A DNA stretch of 64,000 nucleotides from Tilletiopsis washingtonensis (lineage: Eukaryota > Basidiomycota > Exobasidiomycetes > Entylomatales): contig NW_020312018.1 of NCBI RefSeq assembly GCF_003144115.1, positions 295,658 to 359,657 of the forward strand. Direction: 5' to 3'. A program made the translations under genes and the position numbers. Position 1 is the stretch's first letter, and each line of letters begins with the position of its first letter. Shown here piece after piece: positions 46,652 through 57,991 of the stretch. The notes under the pieces are model-generated. The model was not told the origin of the DNA. It worked only from the letters and a program-made list of their open reading frames with translations, and ran no database searches.

Positions 46652-48331
46652 TCAGGCGATGCGCAGAGCATTGCGGCGAGCATGGAAGAAGAAGGCGCCC
46701 GGCGGCTGCGTCTCTTCGTCCGTCTCGCCCTCTGCGTCAGCGGACGAGTCGGCGTCGCTCTCGTCTCCGAGGGCGAAGGGCGTGCGTGCGCGCTTCTCGG
46801 ACGGCGCGAGCGGCATCAGCAGCGGCGCTTGCCACGCCTGGTCGAGCGCCTCGGGCAGACTGCACACGGCGCCTCTGCGCCCGGCGGCTGCGGCGGCGGC
46901 AAGACGACGGAGCGCAGAGTAAGGCGGAGACGAAGAGCCGTAGCCCTTGCGTTTGCGATTCTTCTCGCCGCCACTGCTGATCTTGAGCGTCTTGTGCGGA
47001 CGCCCCTCGTCGTCGTCCGAGGAGTCGTACTCGGAGGAGAGGTCCGTGTCGTCGGACTCGGTCTCCAGCTCAGAGTCCTCCGATGAGGAGGCCGACGAGG
47101 AGGCTGTTGCGTCCGAGGAGGTAGAGAGCATGCGTTGGCGCGTGTAGGGCAGTTCCGACTCGCTGTCGTCGTCGTCTGCATCGTGCTCAGAAGAGGCATC
47201 CAGGCTGCTGTCCTCCTCGTCTGAGGAGAAGACAGCAGGTAGCTGCGACAGCGTCGGCGAGGGCGTCGCATCAAACACGGCCGCCACACGCGCCACTTCG
47301 GCCTGCACGGCAGGCGTGGGCGACGTGGAGCGGATGGAGAGCTTCATGCGAGGCTGTGTGCCTGCGCTTGGACACATCTCCACACAAGCCACCGTGCCGG
47401 CCGGCAGGAAGCTGGCGTTGCTGCTGTTGCTGCCCACTGCGGCTGACAGGCGAGAGGTGCGCAGCGAGCGACGGGCGTGCGTGCGAGGCGAATAAGGCAC
47501 GACGCTCTCGGAAGGTGCAGTGACGACGACTGAAGGCACCGCGATGGCGATGGGCTTGGCCTCGTGCGGGTTGGGCATGGGCTCGAAGGAACTCGTCGAG
47601 GCATTGCAGCGTTGCAGAGGAGCGCCTCTGCTCGCCTCATCTTGCTGCGTCGTTCGAGTCGTGCTGCGTCCGCGCGAGTCTGCAAAGCGCATCGGCGTGG
47701 CTCGAACGACTTCGTAGCCGAGTCCACGACGACTCCAGCATCGACCGCCGTCCATGCCTCTGCCGCGACTGTCGATGGGCGCAGGAAAGAGACAGCGACG
47801 ATCGGCGATCGGGCGACCGTCCCAGCCGAAACTTGCGTGCGGACCGCAAGAGGCAGGCATGGCTTGACGATGCTCAACTTTCTCGGGCCAGGATTGACGC
47901 GGAAGAGACGTGAGAGGAATAGCGATGGTAGAGAGTGGCACAGCGGAGTCATCGTAGGCCGTCAGAGTGATGCGCAGCCTCGTCGCTTGCGGCATGCTGC
48001 TGCGGCGAATCGGAGGCTCGGGCGCCGGACGTGAAGCTTGAAGAAAGGCAGGGGCGGGCAGCGTCAGCTGGCTCGCGTCGAGCACAGCAGCCATGGCGGC
48101 GCTCTGGACGCAGCGCAGTGACTCTTCGGCCGCGCCGGCGACGACGGAGACCTCGGAGGCGACGAGATGCTTGGCTGCGGCGGCGGCGCGGCGGACGGCC
48201 AAGGGCACGCTCAGTGCACTGTTGAGTGCGTCGACTTGCCACTGCGACGAGGCGCTGCTCGAGTGAGCGGCAGTCACCGCTGGTGCAGGAGCGACGGGCA
48301 CGTGGGCCGCAACAAAGTCGCTGGGCGCCAT
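46652..48331 (-). CDS. Acidic, Ser-rich protein of unknown function
   Basis: A single open frame of 559 residues with ATG at 48329-48331. I do not recognise a family. The N-terminal ~110 residues are Ala/Ser/Val-rich and may be helical (QWQVDALNSALSVPLAVRRA). The middle has a short beta-like segment (TRLRITLTAYDDSAVPLSTI). Around residues 370-470 comes a strongly acidic Ser/Asp/Glu tract with repeated S-S-D-x-E patterns, typical of casein kinase 2 targets and nuclear proteins. It is followed by a basic patch (EKNRKRKGYG) that could be a nuclear localisation signal. The C-terminus has another acidic tract. The lack of introns contrasts with the neighbours. A nuclear role is inference from composition only. 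Confidence 0.7.
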   Translation of the reverse strand: MAPSDFVAAHVPVAPAPAVTAAHSSSASSQWQVDALNSALSVPLAVRRAAAAAKHLVASEVSVVAGAAEESLRCVQSAAMAAVLDASQLTLPAPAFLQASRPAPEPPIRRSSMPQATRLRITLTAYDDSAVPLSTIAIPLTSLPRQSWPEKVEHRQAMPASCGPHASFGWDGRPIADRRCLFPAPIDSRGRGMDGGRCWSRRGLGYEVVRATPMRFADSRGRSTTRTTQQDEASRGAPLQRCNASTSSFEPMPNPHEAKPIAIAVPSVVVTAPSESVVPYSPRTHARRSLRTSRLSAAVGSNSSNASFLPAGTVACVEMCPSAGTQPRMKLSIRSTSPTPAVQAEVARVAAVFDATPSPTLSQLPAVFSSDEEDSSLDASSEHDADDDDSESELPYTRQRMLSTSSDATASSSASSSEDSELETESDDTDLSSEYDSSDDDEGRPHKTLKISSGGEKNRKRKGYGSSSPPYSALRRLAAAAAAGRRGAVCSLPEALDQAWQAPLLMPLAPSEKRARTPFALGDESDADSSADAEGETDEETQPPGAFFFHARRNALRIA

Positions 48332-49272
48332 GCTGGAGCGGCGAGGGGGCTGCTGACGCGTCGACGACGAGGGGCCTTGGAGCGACGGCTTGGGCGTTGA
48401 AGGAGTGTGGGTGGATAGTTGGATAGGCAGCAGAGCGTAGAAAGAGTGGGCGAGTCGAATGCAAGGCTAAGAGGGATGCGAAGATGCTGAGAAGACGCAA
48501 GAGGCGAAGAGGCGAAGAGAAGAGAAGGGGAGAAGACGAGAAGGAGAGAGAGAGAGAAACACTGGCTGCGGAGAGGGTGGGCCAGGCTGGCAAGAGCAGG
48601 ACTTATGAGGTCTTCGCGCAAGACGCGAGCCGCAGCTGCACCCGCGCCTCCGGTCCGGAAGCGGGGGACAGCTTGGCCGTTGCGTGCAGGCTGCTGCGGG
48701 CGGAGGGAGGCATTTGTGCCTAGCGCACGGATGCTGAGGCGCGCCTCACCGCGCACGGGCAGTGTTGATGTACCTGACATGTGCTCGACGTCCGCTGAGC
48801 AAGCAAGCGTACCGGCTCTGCGGGCCCAACGGCTGCCTGATGCGCTGCACCATGAGATCGCCCCGCGCGCCGCCGCGCGAGCCGTTGGATGACGACAACG
48901 ACGCGTCGCGTCCGCCGCCGCTGCCGCTCAGCGGCTCCGCGCGCCCACCGCCGCGGCCGGCTCCGCATTTGCGTCTCGGCCGCGCACCTCTGCCTGCCGC
49001 ACACCGACTCTTGCCGCATGCTTGGCGCTGCAGCTCTGCTTCATCCGCTTCGTGCGACAGCGGAGGCGGATGCGATGCGGGGGCGAGGCGAGGTGGAGTA
49101 GGCGCGGGGGAAGCAGCTCATCGGTGCGGGGCAATCGCTCGCGCGCCGCGCGTCACGTGCGCCCCACGGCGCCCGAGTGCCGGCTCGGCGACGGTGCGAC
49201 GTGCTGCTGCTCCGTGCGCCGCTGGCCTTCGCCTGCGCTTCCGCCCCACCACCTCCTCCCACCTCAGCATCC
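48332..49272. promoter_or_regulatory. Divergent intergenic, acidic protein and PHS1
   Basis: About 940 bases. The minus-strand leader of the acidic protein gene (48340-48600) is C/T-rich on its coding strand. The PHS1 side has a short C/T-rich leader directly before the ATG. No gene seen. Confidence 0.5.
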
Positions 49273-50307
49273 ATGGCGCCCTCGACGGCCTCCAAGAAGC
49301 GCGCCGCGCCTACCGGCCCGTCGCCGGCGGCGCGGCTCTGGCTCATCGCCTACAACCTCGTCTCCTTCTTCCTCTGGGCCCTCGTCCTCAGCGTCACGCT
49401 CAAGCACCTGCTTCTGGGCCCGCAGACGGCCGCCGCGCCCACCCGCTTCGCCGAGCGCGTCCTCGAGCGGCTGCGGCCCCTACGCGGCGCCGTCTACACG
49501 CCGCGCCTGGCCGCCAGGCTGCCGGCGCCGCTGCGTGTGCTGCTGCAGCGCAGCAGCACGCTGCACGCCCACGTCGGCGGCCTCGTCGCCTTTACCCAGT
49601 CGCTCGCCGTGCTCGAGATCCTCCACGCCGCCACGGGCCTCGTGCGCAGTCCCGTGCCCACGACGACGATCCAGGTCTTCTCGCGCCTCCTCCTCGTCTG
49701 GGGCGTCTCGGAGCGCTTCGATGCCGCCGCCTCGAGCCCCTTCTACGCCAGCATGATTCTCGCATGGAGCATCACCGAGTGTGTGCGCTACCCCTTCTAC
49801 GCCGGAGGCCTGATGGGCAGTGAGGGCGAGGGATTGCTTTGGGCCCGGTGAGTCGCGCACTCCCATGCCCCCCTCTCTGCTCTGCTCAGTCTGAACCTTG
49901 CGCGCACAGCTACACGCTCTTCTACATCCTCTACCCGCTCGGCGCTGGCTCAGAGGCGCAGCTCATGTTTTCGACGCTGCCCAAGAACTGGTTCTGGCAG
50001 AAGGGAGCAGTGTGGGGTCCCGTCGACTACGTCTTCCTCGCGCTTTACGTCGCCTGGTGGCCCGGTGAGTGGATGCTGCTGCTTGGACGAGAGGGCGTTG
50101 GCAAGGGTCTATTTGCTGTGCGGATACACTTGCACGGGAGCTCATGCTGACCCTGCCTGCTTCTCTCTTCCTCCTCGCGCAAACACAGGCCTGTACGTGA
50201 TGTACACGCACATGATGCGCCAGCGTCGTCGCGCGCTCGGCAAGGGTCTGTGGGGCGACAAGCGCACGCAGATCAAGGTGGCGGAGAAGCAGCGCAAGGG
50301 GCAATAA
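49273..50307 (+). CDS. PHS1: Very-long-chain 3-hydroxyacyl-CoA dehydratase
   Basis: Three exons, 49273-49847, 49910-50064 and 50189-50307, give 282 residues. Phs1/HACD enzymes in the ER membrane dehydrate 3-hydroxyacyl-CoA, the third step of very-long-chain fatty acid elongation for sphingolipids. Several hydrophobic spans are visible (starting LWLIAYNLVSFFLWALVLSV). Family motifs include WSITECVRYPFYA and YILYPLGAGSE, which places the catalytic Tyr at about residue 200 and Glu at about 207, seven apart as in yeast. The loop between the first two spans (nt ~49430-49560) is longer and Arg/Ala-rich. The C-terminus is basic (Lys/Arg/Gln) and cytosolic, as expected for ER retention. Confidence 0.93.
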
Positions 50308-51042
50308 GAGGCTGCGGGGCCGGAGAGCAAGAGAGTGCACAAAGGGGGCTTGAGGGCGTGCAGGAGGGGAAACACGCCTTCGATTGTGCGGCGGCGCAGC
50401 GCCATGCTGCGTCTACTACGGGAAACATGGCGCGCGCGAAGGAGCGAGAGCGTGCGGCAGGAGGCTGAGAAAATGCGGCTCTGCTCTGCCTGCTACCGCA
50501 ATGGACGCACATGCTTCACCGCACGAGCCAGAGACTGAGACTCGACTCGGCCAGGCCGCCTCTTTGTTTCGCGGGAGACGATGTGATTGCGGCGGTCAGC
50601 TGGGTGGTGCGTGGGAGGTACATCGCATGGCGTGGTAGCGTGCGCGCATATGGGGGGTCGTTAGAGCTGTAGAGCAGAGGGTTTCGCAGGGGGGGGGGTG
50701 AGGATGGCTGGGAGACGAGCGCGAGAAGGGGACGAAAGGAAAAAGGGAGCAAAAGATGGGAAGACGAAGAGCGAGAGCGTGGCTCAAGGGAGCAGTGCTC
50801 TGCGAAGTGACGAGAAAGGGATGTATGCGAGAGACGTGAGTGGAGGGAGGAGATGTGTAGATGTGACGGGTGCGCTGAAGTGAGACCGGGGGGGAGAGAG
50901 AGGATGTTTGCGCTTGCGTCGCGAGTGGCGCAGTCGGGCGCGCGGAAGATGAGGGATGCATGCCGAGGACAAAGGGTGGGATGATTCGCAGCCGACGACG
51001 GCGACGGCGATGAGCTCCAAAGCGTTGGCGTGACCGTGCGCC
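50308..51042. other. Intergenic between convergent PHS1 and cyclin
   Basis: About 735 bases of 3' flanks. The minus-strand side is C/T-rich (50640-50900), and no gene is recognisable on either strand. Confidence 0.55.
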
Positions 51043-53222
51043 TCACTCGTCGTCGTCGAGCTCCGCCTCCTGGTCAAAGTCACGGCTGCAGTCGAGGAGC
51101 GGCGTGTTTGCGCGGCTGGCCACGCTTGCCGTGTTGCCTCGACTCTGCGCGCCCCACTGGCTGCCGCCGGCGGGGCGCTCCACGCCCTCGTCGGCGTAGA
51201 GGTCGATGATGCAGACATCATCGTCGCCGTCGGGATTGGCGCTGCAGAGCGGCTGCGCCTCGTCGGCCTCCGTGGGGTACTTGGTGCGCGCCCAGTTCGA
51301 CACGTACGTGCTCGCACGCATAAACTTCTTGCTGCTGTACTTCTTGAAGAAGGCCGTGTGGACGCAGGGGCGCAGGCAGTAGTCGAGCATGAGCTCGGCG
51401 GTGCCGAGGAGCTCGGCCTGCGAGTACGAAGAGTAGTGCACCAGCGTGGCGTTCCACTCGCCACGCTCGAGACACTTGCGCGCCAGCCACGCAGAGGCGG
51501 CGGCGATCAGCGACGGCGAGTGGTCCAGCAGGCGGTGGTCGACGAGCGAGATCTCCATGCTGCATAGGCACGGTCAGCGACGCTGCAGCACGCAGGTGCG
51601 CTCTCCACGCATACGCACAAGTACTTCGCCACGGTGCGCGTCTGGATGTCGTAGTTGTCCGCCTTGGAGATGCGGCGCAGGAAATTCATCGGGTTGGCGT
51701 AGCTGAGGTTGAAGTTGAGGATCTTGAGCATGTAGCGCTCGGCACGCAGGATCTCCTCGTCGGTGTAGCCGCCCTCGGCAATGTAGATGAAGTTGCCGAT
51801 GCTGGGGCACAGCACCTCCTCGTACTTGGCCGCCACGAACATGGCGGTGAGGCCGACGAGCTGCAGCTTGGCCAGGCTGATGATGCGGCGCGAGAGGAAG
51901 CGGTCGACGATGTTGAGCGTCAGGAAGAGAGTCTCGGGCAGGAGACGGAATTTGCCGTGGATGTCGATCAGCCAGTCGACGAGCACGCCGCGCATCTGCC
52001 AGTCGACCTCGCGCTGCGACGCCATGTAGTCGGGGCTTGGCATGTAGTCGGCCTGCGCGAGACGTGGTCAGCGATGGTGACGACGAAGCGACGCGACCCG
52101 ACGCGATGCGCTCGACGGCGACGGCGGGCAAAGCAACCACGGCGAGGATGATCGACCGTGTTGGCGACGATGCTCACGGACGATGCTGCATCCGACACGA
52201 CGCACGCCCGACGCGACACTACGGTGCACCACCGCCTCTGCATCCACTCACCTCGAGCTGCTTCATGTACACGAAGATCTCGTTGACGTACTCGGCGACC
52301 ATGAGCGGGTCGTCTGCATCTTCGGCGTCGAGGTCCTCCCATCCCTCGTCTTTTGCCTGGGCGTGGCCGACGGGCACGCTGGCCTGCTGAGCCAGCAGGT
52401 GCGCCTGGTGCGCCGCCGCAGCCACGTCGACGCGCGGGCGTTTCGTGACGCGCGTGTCGTCGATGGGCTCACGCTTGACGGTGCCGGCACGGACGCCTGC
52501 TGCGGTGCGAGAGCTGGCAGAGGCAGACGTGGCGGCGCGGACCTTGGTCGTTGCTGTGGTCGATGCTGCTGCCGGTGCCGCACGAACTCGGCTCGTGCCG
52601 GCCTCCTTGAGTGTCGTGCCGCTCGTAGTCGCCGCGCGCTTCTCGAGACCCGATGCGCCGCTCGGACCGGCGACATTGGCTCTCGAGGCCTTTGCGTTGG
52701 TCAGGTCACCAAGTGCCGGCCGCTTGCGCGTGCCGAGCACGCCTGCGCCGCCGCGCGTCGTGGCCTCGTCGCCGGTGCTCGACGCGGCCGCCTTGCCGTC
52801 GAGCACGGCCTGCTTGCCCTCGGCGACGGACGACGATCCAGCGGCGGCGGCACCGGCCGTGTTGGCGCGCGTGGCGCGGCCGCCGGCGGTGGTGGAGCGC
52901 GTGGTGCGCGCCGCAGGGACGCGACGGGCGGCCGGCTGCTGCAGAGAGGAGGCGGCGTGAGCATGGTGCACACGGCCGAAAATGTCGTGGCGAGCATCCA
53001 GCACGGCTCGCGGCGGATGCCTCTGTGCACCGGCGACGGGCAGCACGGCGGCGCCTGTCCGCGAGACCCTGGCGCGGCGGCGGCGCGCGGGCAGGAGCAG
53101 CACGCGACGCGCGCGCCGCGGCGACGACGAGGTGCCATCGCGCACGCGCGCGACGACGAGCAGCGGCGAGCACTGCAGCCACGATGCGCAGCGAGGCGAC
53201 TACTCACGGGAGCGGGCGCCAT
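51043..53222 (-). CDS. B-type (mitotic) cyclin
   Basis: Four exons: 53208-53222, 52252-52938, 51619-52052 and 51043-51559, giving 550 residues. B-type cyclins activate Cdk1 for S-phase and mitosis. A destruction box, RPALGDLTN, is near residue 62, within an Ala/Thr/Arg-rich N-terminus that marks the protein for APC/C degradation. The cyclin box is intact: MRGVLVDWLIDIHGKFRLLP with the MRxxLxDWL signature, LVGLTAMFVAAKYEE, then a C-terminal cyclin fold through AKYFMEISLVDHRLL, joined over an intron. The C-terminal ~70 residues are acidic and disordered. The first exon encodes only MAPAP. Its 269-nt intron is inferred from a GTGAGT donor and CAG acceptor; if wrong, the N-terminus changes but the rest stands. 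Confidence 0.92.
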
Positions 53223-53981
53223 CTCGAGTGCGGGACGCGGTGCAGTGACAGCGGGTCGAGGGGCTGCTCAGGCGCGCGTCGGCGACGGACGGCTTGCGAG
53301 ACGCGGCAGAGCGCGGGCGGCGACGGCAGGCCGGTGGGCAAGAGGAGCTGACGAGGCCACGGACGCGAGAGGTGGACGAGAGTAGGAGGCAGAGGCAGTG
53401 ACGGGCGGTGGAGGGACGGGGTGGAGAGGAAGGCAGGGCGAGGGCTGCGGCTGTGGCATCATCACACGCGGCGCCTGGCGCGGCGGCCGGCCTGCCGCTG
53501 CTGGCCTGCCGCGCCGCTGGCCGCGCTGCCAGGCGTGGCCTGCGCCTGCGCCTGCGCCCAACGCAGCGCCCGGCCGAGCTTCGCGCGCGTCGCGCCACGC
53601 GCCGCGCCGTTCTCGCACGGCGGCGCTCGCTGCTGCTGCCCAACTTCTAACCTCCACCCGACGGCCAGCGGGCGGTGCGCACGCTTCTGCGCCTGCCGGG
53701 CACAGTGGAGGCGGAGCAGGCTGGTCAGACAAGCCTGCACACTCGAGCCAGCAGCTCAGCGACCTCTGTGCTGCGGCCGCACATGCCGAGCCGCCGCAGT
53801 GGGCGCCAGGCAATTTGCGCTGTCGGCGTGTGTTGGTCGGCGATGCACGGCGCGTTGGACGTGCCGGCCACGTGACGCCTCGAGGATGCTGCTCCCACGC
53901 TCCGCCGCTCTGGCACTTGCCTCCTTCTCGCCGCGCGCTCTCCGCTTCCGCCTCGCTCCTTCTCGCCGTCAACTCCCAACC
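53223..53981. promoter_or_regulatory. Divergent intergenic, cyclin and mitochondrial protein
   Basis: About 760 bases. The cyclin leader on the minus strand is C/T-rich near 53330-53440. The other side has a CT-rich run up to 53981. An alternative in-frame ATG for the downstream gene lies at 53886. Confidence 0.45.
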
Positions 53982-55383
53982 ATGCTGCGCACCCTCGCCC
54001 GCCGCCAGCTGCTGCTCCGCGGCGCCGCGCGCAGCGGTGTGGCCGCACATGCCGCAGCGCAGCCGCAGGCCGCTGCTGCCCCGTCCGGCTCGCGCCTGCC
54101 GCCGCATGTCGCGCCGCTGCACACGGCCATGCGCCCCAGCGCTCCGCTGGCCAGTGAGTTGCTGCTGCGGCGAGCGAGCGCCGGCGCCGAGGCTGACTCG
54201 CATCGTCGTGCGCTCGCAGAGAAGGCAGGCGGGTCAAGACGGTCGCGGCAGCCGCAGGAGGAGGAGGAGATGGAGGAGGAGCTCGACGATCTCTTTGGCG
54301 GCGTCAGCAGTGCAGACGCAGCTGCAGAGCAGGCCCCTGCCGCATCGCAGCCCTCTTCGGGCGCCTTCAGCATCACCGAGAAGCTCTCGCACGCCGAGGC
54401 ATTCGCCAAGCACGTGCAGGAGTTCCGCACCGCCATGGCGCAGTGGAGCGAGCGCGGCGCCTCGCCGCCGTCCCTTGCTCCCTTCGGCAAGGCGCTGCAC
54501 GTGGCGCGCTCGGGCGAGGACTTTGCGCTGCTCTTTGAGCTCTGGGCAGAGTGCCGCGCTCTGCGCCTCCAGCCTCTGCCGCAGGAGAAGTACAACGCCC
54601 TCGGTGAGTCGCAGGCACCCGCCAGCGCGGCGCCACTGGCGCGCAGCGATGCGTCAGCACTGACCCCGACTGCTCTCTTCAGCTCTGCAAGCGCTGAAGC
54701 GCCGGTGCCCCGAAGTCGTGCTGAGTCGCATTCTCAATGGCGACGAGAGCGAGCTCTACCACCCAAATTGGCTTCGCGCCATTCAGAGCGGGCTGCTGCG
54801 CAAGTTGCTGGAAGGCGAGCCGGCGCAGCTGGCCGCCAGCGCCGCCCTGCCTGGCGCGCCGCAGCGGTCGCCCGAGTGGCTCGCGCAACTGCAAGCTGTT
54901 GGGCAACTGAAGGTTGCCGCGACACGCGCAAGCGAGGAGGAGATTGAGGCTGCGGCTGCAGAGCAGAGCGAGCCAAACTTCTCGCAGCAGTCGGACAGGC
55001 GCAGCGTCTATCACATCGAACGTGCTACGCACCAGGTCGTCCTCATCGACCGCATGCTGCAGTGTGCGGCCTTGAAGCCCGTCGACGGACGCCACGACTG
55101 GTACCTGCTCGCCGCTGCGCTCACGGCGTGCAGCAGCCGAGTGCGTCGCATTGGCGTCTTCCCTCTGGCAGACGAGGTGGCCGAGCTGCTGCGTCTGCTG
55201 CGTCTGGCCTTGGCCGATGCCGACAAGAAGGCGGGGCGCACGATCGAGAAGCGCGACATGCGGCGCAGCAACGCTGAGACGCGCATCCCGGCCGTCGTCA
55301 AGGAACACCTGCCGCAAGAGGATGTGCAGGACGTAGTCTCGGCGCTGCACACACTATTGTCGGCTGCGGCGCCCGAGAAGTGA
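53982..55383 (+). CDS. Probable mitochondrial protein, unknown function
   Basis: Two exons, 53982-54603 and 54683-55383, join in frame (G|CT, Ala) to 440 residues. The N-terminus MLRTLARRQLLLRGAARSG is a strong mitochondrial targeting sequence: Arg- and Leu-rich with no acidic residues. An acidic patch (EEEEMEEELDDLF) follows near residue 95, then a largely helical body without a motif I can name. The rhythm of FALLFELWAECRALRLQPLPQ and of the second exon (LADEVAELLRLLRLAL) resembles helical-repeat proteins of mitochondrial RNA handling, such as PPR or Mtf2-type factors, but this is only an impression. An upstream in-frame ATG at 53886 would add 32 residues, also presequence-like. I chose 53982 for its CAACC context. 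Confidence 0.72.
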
Positions 55384-55768
55384 GCCGTCAGGCGTCTCGG
55401 CTTGCAATACAAATGCAGTGCAGCTCGCTTGAATGTGAGGCAGACGATGCGAGACGGAGAGACAGCGAGGAGAGGCATGTTCAGAGACAGTTCGATTGAG
55501 GTAGGAGCGGTAGTATTACAGGGGCAGAGATTGCGGCAGACGGGAGGGTGGGGGCGCGCGGTGGGACAGCATCGGAAAATCGACGCTGGGTCGGCGGGAG
55601 GGGCCGGCAGTGAAGATGATGCGGCCCGCGATGAACGGCGACGACGTAAGAGAGGCAAGAAAGAGCAAGTGAGGAGCGAAAGGGTAGAGTAGAGGGTAGG
55701 ACATTGTGGCAGCGGGCTTTGCGAGCACGCGAGGGTAGGGATGATGAGCGACGGTGAGGAACACGTCT
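55384..55768. other. Intergenic between convergent genes
   Basis: About 385 bases of 3' flank shared by the mitochondrial-protein gene and the zinc-finger gene. Nothing recognised. Confidence 0.55.
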
Positions 55769-57991
55769 TCACCGCGTGGTGAACGACGTCGTGTCCCAGT
55801 AGTGACCGTCTGCCGAGCCAAGTTGGTGTGCGAGGCTCGCCAGCGATTCCGAGACATTCTGCTGGCCGAACGCCGCGGCCGTGGTGGAGTGGCTGTTCAC
55901 GTCGTGCGAAGCGAGCGGCGAGTCGGCGTTCATGGCTGCTTCGAGGTCGCCCAGATCCATGCCGCGCGCCGCGGGCGCCAGGAACATGCTCCCGCCGAAG
56001 GGATTGTTCTTCATCGGGCCGCTTGGCGCCGTCGAAGGCTGGAAGCCGAGGCCGTCGACACGTGGCCGCGACACCGTGGGGCCGTTGTTCTGCTGCGTGC
56101 CCGCCAGAGGGAAGCCAGGCAAGTAGTCGGACCAGTCAAACTCGAGATGCAGGTTCGTCGCAAAGGCATCGTCGCCGCCGCTGGTGCCATTCGAGTGGCC
56201 CAGGTCGGTATGCCCGTTGGCTGGCGGCACTGAGAAGCCGACGGCCGTGTGCGCCGGCGCCGAGAAGCTCAGATGCAACGGCGCCGTGCTGGGTGCAACG
56301 CCGAAGAAGTCGCTCGTCTGCTGTGCTGGCGGAACGGCTTGCGCAAACGAAGCGGGGTATGGTGACTGCTGTTGCTGCTGCGTCGGCTGCGTCGACTGTT
56401 GCTGCGGCGCCGTCTGCTGCTGCTGCTGCTGCGGCTGCGGCTGCGGCTGCTGTTGCTGTTGATGCTGCTGCAGGAAGAAGTTGTTGCTGGCGGTGTTGGC
56501 GCCGAAGCCGTTTGTGCCACCGATGTCGAGCTGCTGCGGCAGCGAAAGGCCAAGGAAGGCGGCTTGGTTGGTGTGTTGTGCCTGGATGAACGCGTGATTG
56601 GCATCGTGGTGGTGGTGGCCGCTCATGTCCGTCGGCATGGCCTGCTGCGAGTGCGAGCGCTGGTGTAGCAGGCCCGGTGCACCGTTGTGCGACTGCTGCG
56701 AGCCAGACTGCTGCAGGTGCATGCTAGAGAAGTGCGCGCCAATGCTCGACGCCGACTGCCACGACGCAGGGCTGAGAGGCGCCGCAGCGAGCACGCGTCC
56801 ATCGTCGTAGCTGGCACTGTAGATGCTCGTGCCACGCTCGCCGACCGAGGCGTTGCTGGCGCTGCCGTTGCTCGAAGCACTGCCGGCATCGAAGCGCGAA
56901 AGCGGACGGCCACGAGCAGGCTTCTCTTCTGCACCCTCGTCGTCGCTCTCGACGCCGTCCAGCATGCTCTGGCGCCGCTCGGGACGCGGCGCACTGACGC
57001 CGCGCGACGACGAGCTACGGCTGCGGCGGTCGGCTCCGGGACGGTAGGTGCACTCGCCTGGACCGCCGAGGTTGTGCGACACGCAGCGTGCACATGGCTC
57101 GTTGCCGTCACAGCGCGTCTTGAGCTGCGAGCACCGCAGGCAGGCTGTTGTACGGTCAGCCCATGCTCGCAGTGGTCGTCACGGCAGACTCACCTTTCGG
57201 TGACCGGTTGCGGAACGAGGCTGGCGGCAGCGGCTTGCCGTTGCTGCCGACGCGGCCGCGGCCGTCCTTCTCGTGCAGCAGGCGGTTGTGACGGACGAGC
57301 GAGTCTTGGCGAGAGAAGCACTGCAGAGAGACAAGCACGGCGTGAGACGCAAGTAGCACCACGCTCGACGATCAGTGCGCACCTTGCCGCAGAGCTCGCA
57401 GCTGTATGGCTTTGAGGTGACGTGGCGCAGGGCGTGCCGTTGCAGGTGGACTTTGCTGCGGGTGGAACGCGGGATGAGCGTCGGTCGACGCATGACTGGG
57501 GCGCGCAGCAGTGGCGCACGACATGCCACTCACCGAGCAAAGCAGGCGCCGCACGTGTCGCACTTGTGCGGCTTGAGGCGCTGCACCTCCTCGGCGCCCT
57601 CCTCTGCGCCATTGTCCATGCCCTCGTCCATGTCAATGCCATCGGCGTCGGCGCCATCGAGGCCGTCGGTGCCCGGGCTCGTCTCGTCCTCGGGCGACGA
57701 GCGCGTGTTGCCGTGGCGCAAGTCGGCGCCAAAGCCGCCGGCGAGGAAGGCCGAGGGCGCAGAGAAGGCACCCATGGGGTAGGCCGGGTAGGCCGAGGGG
57801 CGCGCGGCCATGTGCGAGTGGCGCAGCGAGGAGTTGTGCGAGGAGAGGGCAGACGCGTCCTCACGGATCGACGAGAGCGCGCCGGGGTGCACGCTGTGCG
57901 ACGTCACGCCGCCGGCGCCGGCGCTGTACGGCGACGCCGCGGGCGCCATGCTGGGCAGGTCCCAGGCCAGGTCATCCTCGTCGATGCGCAT
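55769..57991 (-). CDS. Transcription factor with two C2H2 fingers and a Zn2Cys6 cluster
   Basis: Four exons: 57534-57991, 57383-57455, 57194-57320 and 55769-57144, giving 677 residues. Three introns fall within or beside the DNA-binding domains. Finger 1, CDTCGACFARKVHLQRHALRH, is completed across the first intron and matches C-x2-C-x12-H-x3-H. Finger 2, CELCGKCFSRQDSLVRH..LLH, spans the second intron. After a basic linker comes a binuclear cluster CLRCSQLKTRCDGNEPCARC with a final Cys 11 residues later (C-x2-C-x6-C-x5-C-x2-C-x10-C). The last ~400 residues are Ser/Asn/Gln-rich with poly-Gln runs (nt ~56370-56490) and acidic-aromatic segments (FDWSDYLPGFPL), typical activation regions. It is a nuclear sequence-specific regulator; target genes are unknown. 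This finger combination occurs in other fungal regulators. Confidence 0.92.

Noticed and set aside
52939-53207. Reading the cyclin N-terminus straight through instead of splicing
   Set aside because: The through-frame is an Arg-rich sequence with no ATG in good context. The GTGAGT/CAG intron gives a clean MAPAP start joined to the D-box region.
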